From contig CM035413.1 in assembly GCA_020310875.1 (NCBI GenBank), positions 179,867,364 to 179,931,363 of the forward strand: DNA of 64,000 nucleotides. Direction: 5' to 3'. Numbering within the stretch: the first letter of the stretch is position 1; every line of letters begins with the position of its first letter. The DNA comes from Ceratopteris richardii. Taxonomy: Eukaryota; Streptophyta; Polypodiopsida; Polypodiales; Pteridaceae. Shown here piece by piece: positions 50,542-63,165 of this stretch. A model generated the notes under the pieces. It had not been told where the DNA came from, did not search any database, and saw only the letters and a program-made list of their open reading frames with translations. The translations under genes were made by a program, and so were the position numbers.

Positions 50542-53500
50542 TCACAACCCACTAAATGCCTGGAGTGGGTGTAGGATATAATGCATCGGTGGGTAAGGCA
50601 TCATGGCGATCCTCAAAATGCTCTGAACGTCCAAATCGATAGGGGTGCACTGCTGACGTCTCTGTATCTCCATGTCATGGCGTGCGTGAATCGCTTGAAT
50701 CTCTCTCTGATGTGGACGGGCTCTCCGAGCTGGGGGTCTTGGTCGTCGACGCTGTTGTCTAAGCTCCTTTGCTCTGTGTAATGTGACACCCCGCATCGAG
50801 CTAGGTCCTCGAGTGGCTGTGGGTCTGAAAAAATCTGTAATATAAGTCTGAAGGGGGGGGGGCCAAGTGTATCTCCATCTGCTGCTGGAGGAGTGATGCA
50901 CGACGGTGCTCTAGCTCTACTAGGAAACGACCTAGAGGGCGTTGGTCCTCTGTCCCCAATAAAGCCTTGATCTCTCTGGGCCCCCTGAAGAGCTGTGGGT
51001 AGCAGTCTCTGATGTCCTCATATGCCTGGCATCTACCTGTGTAGTGCTCCTCGTCCTCCACCTCCTCTCTACATATCCTGCATAATCTCTCATCCCTCGG
51101 GGTATGTGTGGCTCGCCCAACCTCAATCTCGAGCTGGTGTGATGATACTCTAAGCTGCCCAATGGCCACTCTCTCAGCTGGTGCCATATATGTATCCATG
51201 TATCGTGGTCTCTGAATGAAACCATCCGCTGTCACAGTCAGGAAGTGCTCTCTGTAGTGTTGCCTCTTTTGTGGGAAGAGGCTCCCGTGGTGCTATCCAT
51301 GTCTCCCTGACGTGTATCTGTAGTAGGTCCTGACGGATGATCCTATTCCTCTCCGAACGAGAGAGGGTAATGTGGGGGGAAGAGAGGTCATACTGAAAAG
51401 GGGGGAGATCCGTAATGCTCATGCCATGGTCTGCTAACCATCGGTAAGTCTGTGCATACCATACTCTCTCATGCCCTGTCTCTTCCAAATGTCTAGAGCT
51501 CTCAAATGCAAGCCTGGTGAGTCTGCTGGTGGGGAGCTCTCTGACTCTCAGAATAAAGGTCACCAACTCGAAGAGGGCCTCCACTAGCATCGGTGGTGTG
51601 CCAAGCTGAGCTCGTATAATGTCATGTGGAACGGAGGGCTTGCTGCGCAGCAAGTGTGAGATCATGGTGACCTGGGGCGTCTCAGTCCACGCCCACATCG
51701 CCTCTAAGATCCCTGGTGCCCATACTGCCGTTGCGTACATCAATGCGGGTGTCACTAGAGTGTCAAAGAGCCACCCCTTAGTTCGGGGCTTCTGAAAATG
51801 TGTCTGAAAGCAGCGTCTCTCCAATCTTGCAAGTGCCGCATAGCCTCGCGTCAATCTATCTATCGCGGCGTGTGCCATGGAGAATACCCCTGTGCTGCCC
51901 GAGAAGGTGACACCTAGGTAGACGTAGGAGTCCACTACCTCTATCTGTCCTCCAACTTCCGTGAAAGAGGCATGATGGCGTACTGTCTTGGAGGTATGGA
52001 AGATCATGACCTTGGTCTTGCCAAGGTTCACTGTGAGTCCTCCCTCCATGCAAAAGGTATCGAGTGCCTGTAAATGTGACTGCAACCCCTCCTCTTACTC
52101 TGAAAGCAGGACAATATCATCAGCATATAATAGGATGTGTACTGGCGTACCTCCAAGGTCTCCTCCTAGCCCTCCTGCTCGCTGTATATACTCAGTGATC
52201 TCGTCGATGTAGAGACCGAAGAGAGTGGGTGAGAGAGGGCAACCTTGTTTCACACCAATGGTGCTAACAAGGCTGTCTGATAGACCGCCGGGGCAGCGTA
52301 CCTTGCCTGTGACTCGTGCATACAAAGTGTGGATGGCCCATAGCATGTTTGATGGTAGCTGTAACTCCTGGAGCCCCCGTAGTAGTCTCTCTCGAGTGAC
52401 CATGTCGAAGGCTTTGCGGAAATCCACAAAGCAACAATATAGTCTCTGCTTCCTCGCCTTCGCGCTCTCAATCAAGCAAGGAAGCACGAAGATGTGGTCG
52501 ATGGTGGAGAAAGTGCGGCAGAAGCCTGCCTGGCCGGGTGCTCTGATCCGAGCTGCCTCAGCGTGTGTACTGAGCTCTGCCTCTAGTACTGCCCCATAGA
52601 TCTTGGCCAGGATATGGCCTATCATAAAGTCTTGTAGTTCCCTGGGTCCATCATATCGCCGGACTTATGGATAGGCGTAATGGTATGCATAGTCCATGAG
52701 ACGGGTAACCCCTCAACCAAAGCACGGTTGAAGAGATGGGCGATCAAGTGGGAAACTACATCTGGTGCATATATAAAGTGCTCTCCCTGTAGCCTAGTGT
52801 GGTCTGCTGAGCGGCCATGCTGTAGCCTATGGATGGCCTGCCGTACCATGCTTGCCGTGAAGAGGGTGGATATCACAGGACGCGGTGTGGAAGGAATCGG
52901 CAATGGTGGCTGTCCTGGGACGTCATATAACCTCTGGGCGTAGGTGTGCCAAGTCAGAGGATCTGCTATGGGTGTAGGTGGGCGTGGCTCACGTAGTGCC
53001 CTCCACGCGGTGGCACAATCCCTACTCATGCGAAGGTCGATCAACTCTGCCTCTTGTCGCTCCTCGAAAGCTCGCCGCTTCCGGCGTGTGAGAGCTCGCA
53101 TCTATCGTCGTGCCTCCCTCTCTGTGATGGATCCCAAGATACTCTGTGCTCTGAGATGTCGGTAGAGTCGCCTACACTCCTCATCGTACCATCTATTCTG
53201 GGGTGTATGCCCCAGCCGTGTCGAATGTGCAGTGCTGTGGGTGGTGTATGGGAAACTGAGAGTAGCATATGTATGGAGGATCGAGGAGAAGTGGGCGGTG
53301 AGGGTGTCCAAGGAGGCAGAGGGATCAAGGGAGTAGATGCGCTCTCGAACATGGGAGCTATAGATATGTGCTAGCCCATGTCTAAAGTGAATGGTGGTAT
53401 GGGTTCATGGCTGTATGGTGACGGGGTGGGATATGCATGGTGAGCCGCGAATGGATAGGGCAAGATATGCGTGATCACCTCCAATCGGTAAGGGTGGGAT

Positions 53501-54314
53501 AATGAATGAGCTGATGAGATGTGTCGCCTCCGGGGGTCCGATAACATAGTCTACCACACTGCCCCCCTGTGGTGTCGTGGGTGGAATGCAGGTGAGACCG
53601 CTCGAGGTGGGCGAGGTCCCGATCCCATTATATATAACGAGACGGTGTGCTGCTTCCATCTGGAGTAGGTGTCAGCCGTATGAGGTGGGTGTGGCAGTGT
53701 CGGCTGAGGCTCTGAGTGTAGGCATGTCCTCTATGGTACGAAGCATCTCAGGGTCATCAAAGTCGTAGATATCACACTGGTGGCTCTGAGTGCGGGCATT
53801 GAAGTCTCCTACAAGGAAGACTTCACCCATCCCGGTATACTCCATAATCGTGTCACTAAGGCATGTCTTATGGCGATGTGGTGTCTGGTCCCTCCCCCCC
53901 TGATAGCTGCTCGGGGGAATGTGTGAAGCGCGAACCAATGGGTGCAATATAGCATACGTCAAAGTACGCTGCTCTCTCCTCTTATAGCTGGAGGCTTATC
54001 CACATGAAACGTGCCTCCATGTCTCTGGCTACCACCTGTACCCTGTGCTGTAGCGACTGTCTGTAGAGCACGGCTACTCCTCCTGATCCTCGTGTGGTGC
54101 GCTGTCTCATCTGGCGGCGGTGAGCTGACTCCCAGATATAGCCCTCAATCCTCGGTAGGCTCCTCCCCGAGCTCTCGTGTGTCTCTATCAAGAAGATAAT
54201 GTCTCTGCCCTCCATCACCTCCTCGAGGCGCCCTGGATGTGTCCACAAAGATCCATTGCAGTTCTAGACTGCATTGTGCACCTCCTGCTGTGCTGTCTCG
54301 TAGGCCCCGAATCC
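50542..54314 (-). pseudogene. LINE-H ORF2 (endonuclease-RT-finger), broken
   Basis: After the ORF1 stop the frame reads GFGAYETAQQEVHNAV, then TAG in place of the Trp of WNCNG. Endonuclease residues IETHES, GDFNARTQS, VVDYVIG and GGDH are all present over three frames (54248-53405). RT: RPPTPIADP linker, FVDFRKAFDMVTRE, GVKQGCPLSPTLFGLYIDE and YADDIVLLSE followed by TAA at about 52095. Shifts occur near 52622, 51235 and the G-run at about 50855. The finger is CRICREEVEDEEHYTGRC. A PCNA-box-like QTYITDFF lies at 50827-50850, and the end is MHYILHP. Confidence 0.87.
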
Positions 54315-55169
54315 CTAGTCAATGGGCCGTCCATCAATGATGACCCGACCGTCTCTGTATAGGGCACGATGTCCCTCTCGTCTGGCCTGGAGCACACGCG
54401 GCATGCATGCCCGTCTATGCTCTACCTGCATCCGTGTGAGGTCGTCATCCAAATAGATGGGGTTGCCCGGTGTAGTGCCTAGTATCGCCCGTCGTCTGAG
54501 GAAGTCTCTCCTCTCGGCCTCATCTGAGAACTGAAGGGTAAGTGCTCTGCTCCGTGTGGTGTCCCGTCCTGCTCTCCAGGCTCTGGTGAAAGGGAGAGGC
54601 TCATCCGCGCGGTATCCAAGTAATGTGCACAAGCGACGCCCGTCCTTCTCTGGTGATCCATCTGTCTCTGTGAGGCAGGAGACGCGAACATTGAGCCTGC
54701 GAGCCTGTCGCATCCGCTCCTCCTCAATGGTGGTATGCACTATGTGGATCTCCTCATGGTGGTGGTTTGCCTCCTGTCGTAGGTTCTTTTTTACAACCTC
54801 GATTCATCCATCTTTCTTAGTCTCAAGCTCGCTCTGCACCACCTCCATACACTCCTTGATAGTCAACCGAATGTCCTCTTGTTGTGGAGCGATCTCCCCC
54901 TCTTCGTGCATGCTGTCCAATTTCGTTTTCATATCAGTAAGCTCAGTGTGCAACTCCTCCCGGTCCCGTGAGTGTTGCTTTCGGGTAGCAAGAAGCTCTT
55001 CCCAAAGGGATTCGTTTTCCTTCTCCAAGGTTGCCAGCTTGGCTTCGAGGGAGACAACTCTGCGGGTAACCCCATTCAGGGCAGAATCTCCTTCTTTCTT
55101 GTGTTTTCCTATCAACTCTCGAAGGGCATGCTCCAAGGTGGCCAGTTGTTCCTCCAACTTGGGAGCCAT
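54315..55169 (-). pseudogene. LINE-H ORF1: coiled coil plus L1-type RNA-binding region
   Basis: This is one frame of 285 codons with a single TGA at 54804-54806. Residues 1-120 (MAPKLEEQLATLEHALREL...) form a Leu/Glu-rich heptad pattern typical of a coiled coil. After a short linker come a region with RRLNVRVSCL and SRALTLQFSDEAERRDFLRR (RRM-like spacing) and a C-terminal domain (DDDLTRMQVEHRRACMPRVL, DGRVIIDGRPID). This order resembles the trimeric L1 ORF1 chaperone. No CCHC knuckle is seen, unlike most plant L1 ORF1 proteins as I know them. The ATG at 55169 is the first possible start after the CT tract. Confidence 0.8.
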
Positions 55170-55176
55170 TTGGGGG

Positions 55177-55290
<114 letters not shown>

Positions 55291-55310
55291 TGTTTTTACG
55301 TCTATTAGGA

Positions 55311-55324
55311 GGCCGAACTCGGCC
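55311..55324 (-). promoter_or_regulatory. LINE 3' UTR hairpin, copy I (G-C variant)
   Basis: Sense GGCCGAGTTCGGCC: the fifth pair is G-C, a double change from A-U that keeps the stem. Confidence 0.78.
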
Positions 55325-55553
55325 TATGAGACAAATCGATGTACATGGGTGTATCTTCTGTCAATCAGAAAAGATAAAAGTGCTGAAAAGAAACTGGTTA
55401 AGCTGATATAGATCTCCGTAGTGTGCATGTGGGGATACCCATGAAAGTGGTGGGGGGTGTATGGAGTGCGATATCTATGATAGTCTATATGCAAAAGGGT
55501 AGTACAACAACCATGAGAATGCATCTAAAACGACTAACTAGCTCCATCCTGTG

Positions 55554-56399
55554 CTAGTGGGTGGGATGTAATATGTGATACATAGGTGGAGGTGGAGTCA
55601 GGGCCACCCTGATGGCTGCAACGGGATCGGCCATCATCTGGGATCGTCTCTCCTCCATGGCGCGATGGTCACAAGCCTGGATCTCCGCAATCTGGTGTCG
55701 GTGAAGTCTCGGGGCCCGATATCCTATATCACGGGGTCGTCTCCTAGCTCGAGATATCTGAGCCTGCTGAAGAGTCACCCCGCTCGGTATGTGGGCTGAG
55801 GGGGGGAGGGCTGCAGCACGTCGTGGAATAAAGAAGTCAGTGAGCTGACTCTGTCTCCCTCCTGTATGGAGTGCTACAGTAGGCTGGAGCAGGGAATCTC
55901 TGTGACTCTGTATCTCTAGTAAGAATCGCCCGAGCTGTCGCTGGTCTCTAGAGTCCATGATCTCTCGGAGGGTGGGCTGCCCTGCAAACAGAGTCTCGTA
56001 TCTGCCTCTGATGCCATCATATGCGCTACATCTGCAAACAAAGTGCTCCTCATCCTCCATCTCTACTCTGCATACTCTGCATATCCGCTCCTCTCTGGGA
56101 ATGTCTGCGGCTCTGCCCGTCTCAATCTCGAGTCGGTGTGATGAGACTCTCAGCTGGCCAATCGCTACCCTCAAGCTATGAGGCATGTGAGTATCCATGT
56201 AGCGTGGTCGCTGGATGAAACCGTCAGCTAGTATGTCTATGAACTGGTCTCGATAGTGCGATAGTCTCGATCCCATGTGTGGTGTGTGCCATGTCTGACT
56301 AATGTAGAGCTGCCAGAGATCCTGTCTGAGCACAACATTCCTCTCACGACGAGAGAGGTGGATGTGAGGTGAGTCTGGGTCATACTGAAAAGGCGGCAA
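55554..56399 (-). pseudogene. LINE-I ORF2 C-terminal part (zinc finger and tail)
   Basis: The frame encodes post-RT sequence, the finger CRVCRVEMEDEEHFVCRC, a PCNA-box-like QSQLTDFF (55830-55853) and the end PPPPMYHILHPTH. It is in a different frame from the RT because of the triplication upstream. Confidence 0.83.
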
Positions 56400-56959
56400 T
56401 CGCTACCCTCAAGCTATGAGGCAATCGGTGTGATGAGACTCTCAGCTGGCCAATCGCTACCCTCAAGCTATGAGGCATGTGAGTATCCATGTAGCGTGGT
56501 CGCTGGATGAAACCGTCAGCTAGTATGTCTATGAACTGGTCTCGATAGTGCGATAGTCTCGATCCCATGTGTGGTGTGTGCCATGTCTGACTAATGTAGA
56601 GCTGCCAGAGATCCTGTCTGAGCACAACATTCCTCTCACGACGAGAGAGGTGGATGTGAGGTGAGTCTGGGTCATACTGAAAAGGCGGCAATCAGTGTGA
56701 TGAGACTCTCAGCTGGCCAATCGCTACCCTCAAGCTATGAGGCATGTGAGTATCCATGTAGCGTGGTCGCTGGATGAAACCGTCAGCTAGTATGTCTATG
56801 AACTGGTCTCGATAGTGCGATAGTCTCGATCCCATGTGTGGTGTGTGCCATGTCTGACTAATGTAGAGCTGCCAGAGATCCTGTCTGAGCACAACATTCC
56901 TCTCACGACGAGAGAGGTGGATGTGAGGTGAGTCTGGGTCATACTGAAAAGGCGGCAAT
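56136..56959 (-). repeat. 265-bp segment in three tandem copies
   Basis: The copies are 56136-56400, 56428-56693 and 56695-56959, near identical, with a 27-bp partial copy (56401-56427) between the first two. Each encodes FQYDPDSPHIHLSRRE... to RVSSH. The unit is not a multiple of three, so it breaks the frame. Confidence 0.92.
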
Positions 56960-58758
56960 CTGTCCATATCAAGTCCATGACTATCAAACCAGACTCTAAC
57001 CTGAGTGTACCAAGCTCTCTCATATCCTAACTCTGATATCTGTATAGATGCCTCAAGAGCTCTGTGTGTGAGTCTATATGTAGGGAGGTCCCTAATCCTC
57101 TGAATAAAGCAGATAGTCTGGAATAGTGCCTCTACTGCCATGGGTGGTGCAGCTAGCTCTGCCCTGATGATGTCATGTGGCACCGACTGTTTCCCACAAA
57201 ATAATCGCGAGATCATACGTACCTGTGGCCTCTCGATCGCACTCCACTGGGTGACTGTGAGACATGGGGCCCAAACCGTCGTAGCATACATCATTGCTGG
57301 TCTGACCAGTGTGTCAAATAGCCAGCCCTTCGTGCGGGGCTCCTGGAAGTGTGCTTGGTGACATCTCCGCTCTAACATGGCTAAAGCTGCATATCCGCGT
57401 GTGAGTCTATCGGTGGCTGCCTGTCTCATGCTGAAGGGGCCAGACAAGCTCGTGAATGTGACTCCGAGATAGACATAGGAAGTGACCACCTCAATCTGTC
57501 CACCACCAGCTCTGAATCCTGCTCCATTCCTCACCATGGGGGAGGTGTGGAAGATCATGACCTTGGTCTTGCCAAGGTTTACTGTCAAGCCCCTCTGTGT
57601 ACAAAACTCATCCAGGGCCTCAAGGTGGCGCTGTAATCCCTCGGGTGACTCTGAAATCAAGACTATGTCATCGGCATATAATAAAATGTGGACATGTGTA
57701 CCTGCGAGGTCTGCACCCTCTCCTCCAGCTCGGAGAATGTAGTCCTCAATCTCGTCAATGTAGAGACCAAATAGAGTGGGAGAGAGTGGGCAGCCTTGCT
57801 TAACACCGATGGTGCTAGCAATGGCCTCAGACATACCTCCTGGACACCGTACCCTCCCAGTCACCTGCTCATAGAGTGCATAGATGGCCCAAATCATCCC
57901 TGATGGTACTCCCAAGCTCTGGAGGCGTTGGAAGAGCCTCTCTCGCGGCACTGTATCAAAAGCTTTGCGGAAGTCCACAAAGCAGCAATATAGCCTCTTC
58001 TTCCGCACCCTTGCCCCATCAATGAGGCAGCGCAGAATGAAGATGTGATCAATAGTAGAGAAAGCTCGTCGAAAACCTGCTTGGCCTCGTGCTCGTAGCC
58101 CCTCAGTCTCTGCATATGAACTGAGCTCTGCCTCAAGTATGGCACCGTATAGTTTGGCCATGGTGTGGCCAATCATGATGGTCCTGTAGTTCCCTGGATC
58201 CAGGGTGTCGCCAGATTTGTGGATAGGCACAATGGTGTGCCTAGTCCACTCCTCTGGGAAGCCCTCTCCTATAGCCGGGTTGAAGACATGTGCAATCAAC
58301 GGGGCTATAGTGGAGGCTGCATATATGAGATGCTCGCTCTGCAATCCTGCGTGGTCTGTCGAACGTCCATGTCGAAGTCGTCGTATGGCCCTCTCAACCA
58401 TCTTTGCTGTGAAGAGAGAAGAACTAGTAGGGCGAGGCTCAAGTGGCTGGGGAATGGGAGGCTGCCTAGGTACCTCATATAACCTCTGAGCATAATCATG
58501 CCATGTGTGTGGGTCTCCAATAGGTGTGGTCGGGCGTGGCTCTCGTAGGCTGCGCCATGCTGCAGCACTGTCCATACTCATAAAGAGATGGTATAGCTCA
58601 AGCTCCTGTGCCTCCTCAAAGGCTCGCCTCTTTCGACGTGTGAGAGTCTTCATCTGTCCCTTGGCCTCTCTCTCTGTGATCTCTCCCAATGCTCGCTGAG
58701 CTCGTAGTCGGCGGTAAAGATCTCTGCAATCCTCATCATACCAACGATGTTGTGGCAT
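56692..58758 (-). CDS. LINE-I reverse transcriptase segment of ORF2 (688 codons open)
   Basis: The frame begins in the linker (MPQHRWYDEDCRDL, RKRRAFEEAQ). It continues through HTIVPIHKSGDTLDPGNYRT, FVDFRKAFDTVPRERLF, GVKQGCPLSPTLFGLYIDE, LLYADDIVLISES, LTVNLGKTKVMIFHTS and YLGVTF to the post-RT region, where the triplication ends it. All RT motifs are intact. Endonuclease and ORF1 are missing by 5' truncation. It is the cleanest RT domain of the H/I subfamily. Confidence 0.87.
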   Translation of the reverse strand: MPQHRWYDEDCRDLYRRLRAQRALGEITEREAKGQMKTLTRRKRRAFEEAQELELYHLFMSMDSAAAWRSLREPRPTTPIGDPHTWHDYAQRLYEVPRQPPIPQPLEPRPTSSSLFTAKMVERAIRRLRHGRSTDHAGLQSEHLIYAASTIAPLIAHVFNPAIGEGFPEEWTRHTIVPIHKSGDTLDPGNYRTIMIGHTMAKLYGAILEAELSSYAETEGLRARGQAGFRRAFSTIDHIFILRCLIDGARVRKKRLYCCFVDFRKAFDTVPRERLFQRLQSLGVPSGMIWAIYALYEQVTGRVRCPGGMSEAIASTIGVKQGCPLSPTLFGLYIDEIEDYILRAGGEGADLAGTHVHILLYADDIVLISESPEGLQRHLEALDEFCTQRGLTVNLGKTKVMIFHTSPMVRNGAGFRAGGGQIEVVTSYVYLGVTFTSLSGPFSMRQAATDRLTRGYAALAMLERRCHQAHFQEPRTKGWLFDTLVRPAMMYATTVWAPCLTVTQWSAIERPQVRMISRLFCGKQSVPHDIIRAELAAPPMAVEALFQTICFIQRIRDLPTYRLTHRALEASIQISELGYERAWYTQVRVWFDSHGLDMDRLPPFQYDPDSPHIHLSRRERNVVLRQDLWQLYISQTWHTPHMGSRLSHYRDQFIDILADGFIQRPRYMDTHMPHSLRVAIGQLRVSSH

Positions 58759-58804
58759 AGTCCCGGGAGGAGGTGTGTGACGAGAATGGATGGTGTGTGG
58801 GAGG

Positions 58805-61585
<2,781 letters not shown>

Positions 61586-62660
61586 AAAACAAGAACCACA
61601 TAGTAGGTATGAGAAGATACATGCTACTTATTAGCACATGGATTTCAGAATAATCCAATTGAAACCACTTTGTATGCAAAACTATAGATGATGTACTTAT
61701 CATTGTTGTTTATGTAGATGATATGTTACACACCGCTGCTAATGAGATGAATGTTTTAGATTTTAACGTTGATTTGCATGCCTCTTTTGAAATGTCAGAT
61801 TTGGGGCATTTGCATCACTATTTGGGCATTCGACTTATGCAAGTTAATAGCAACATTGTCTTGTGTCAAATTAAATGCATTGAAGCTTTATTGCAACATT
61901 GTAGTCTTGAAGACCAAAACATTATTGCCTGTCTTGTGGAAACACGTTTCTAATCGAGTCTTCATGATGTTGTGGATGTACTTGATGCTAATCTCTATCA
62001 AGAAGTTGTTGGATGCCTCATATATGTATGCATCACCCATGATTAGTTTGCTCTCTTAGATGAGCAGATCTCTACATAGCCCAGGAGTTAAGCATTGGCA
62101 AGTAGTTAAATGCTTCCTTTGCTATTGAACTGTTAGTCGTTAGCTTGGCTTGCTTAATCCCAATGGGAGATCAAGACCACCATATTTTCATGCTTTTGTT
62201 TGACCCAGATTGGGATGGGTATTTTGATATGCGTGTATCCACAAGGTTTTTACTTCATGCTTGGTAGCTCATGCATATCTTAATTGAGCAAGAAGCAACC
62301 TATTGTGGTCACGTCTAGTCTTGAGGCTGAGGATATGGTAACTTTCATATCTATTGTTGATTGTATGTGGCTCATACACCTTATGGATGACTTGGGTGTT
62401 GGTTAAACTTCCAATGCCACCATATTTAGTGACAATTGGAGTGCATTGGTAGTTGCAAGGAGACTAGTGTTTCATGCTCATACTAAGAAAATTAAGTTGC
62501 ACTATCATTGTGTTAGAGATAGACTCTCTATTGGAGAGACCAATTTCGCATATGTACCAACACGACACAAGCTTGTAGACCTCTTTACAAAGGCTTTGCC
62601 TTGTGAGAAATTCGAAGCTTTTTGCAAAGATTTGGGCTTAATCGCTTTTTGGGGTTGAAC
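61586..62660 (+). pseudogene. Ty1/copia RT-RNase H remnant
   Basis: The plus strand shows IDDVLIIVVYVDDML (active site YVDD near 61709-61723), FEMSDLGHLHHYLGIRLMQ and, after degenerate sequence, the RNase H end VFHAHTKKIKLHYHCVRDRL with VDLFTKALP at 62575-62600. Frames are broken many times. It is unlike C1-C4 in detail, so a different copia lineage is likely. Confidence 0.75.
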
Positions 62661-62941
62661 TTAGTCCACATTGGTTGACACTTCCTTCTAAATGAATGTC
62701 CACCTCTTGTTCAACGCGTCAATCCCAAGGGTTATGTTAGTATATTTTATTAGTGATGCATGTGAACATGCTTAGGACCATTGAGACACTTTTTTCCTTT
62801 GTCAGGTTTTTTCCCCTTGACTTGTATGTAGATCAATAATCCTCTAAGTTACTACTTATCTTTCACACATTCACATAATAATACACTTAATGTTGTGATA
62901 CAACTTTCTTCCTCTTCCTCGTGCTATTTGCATGCTTCCCT
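62661..62941. other. Sequence after the copia remnant, nothing recognised
   Basis: It may include the 3' LTR of the copia remnant, but no second copy is in the window to confirm it. Confidence 0.35.
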
Positions 62942-63165
62942 AGTCTTCGAACTCTAACATGCCCTTATGAACATCCTCGTAGACCAAGCCCATCTCAATT
63001 GCCTATGTCAATGAGTGGCACAACTCTTTCCTAAACAATGGTCTAATAGTTTCTCACAAGCTCAACACAAACTTGTGGACTTGGAGAAAATGAAGAATGA
63101 AATATGGTTCTTTTAAGAGTACCTCCCTGTATATATCGACGTACTCCTGAATTGTCTGTTTTTTT
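62942..63165 (-). pseudogene. Retrotransposon gag-like remnant
   Basis: One minus-strand frame reads QTIQEYVDIYREVLLKEPYF, ...ETIRPLFRKELCHSLT and AIEMGLVYEDVHKGMLEF, with TGA and TAG between them. The QxVQEYVxxF...AIExAxxYE pattern is that of the Retrotrans_gag family found in Ty3/gypsy elements. The assignment rests on a short stretch. Confidence 0.45.
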
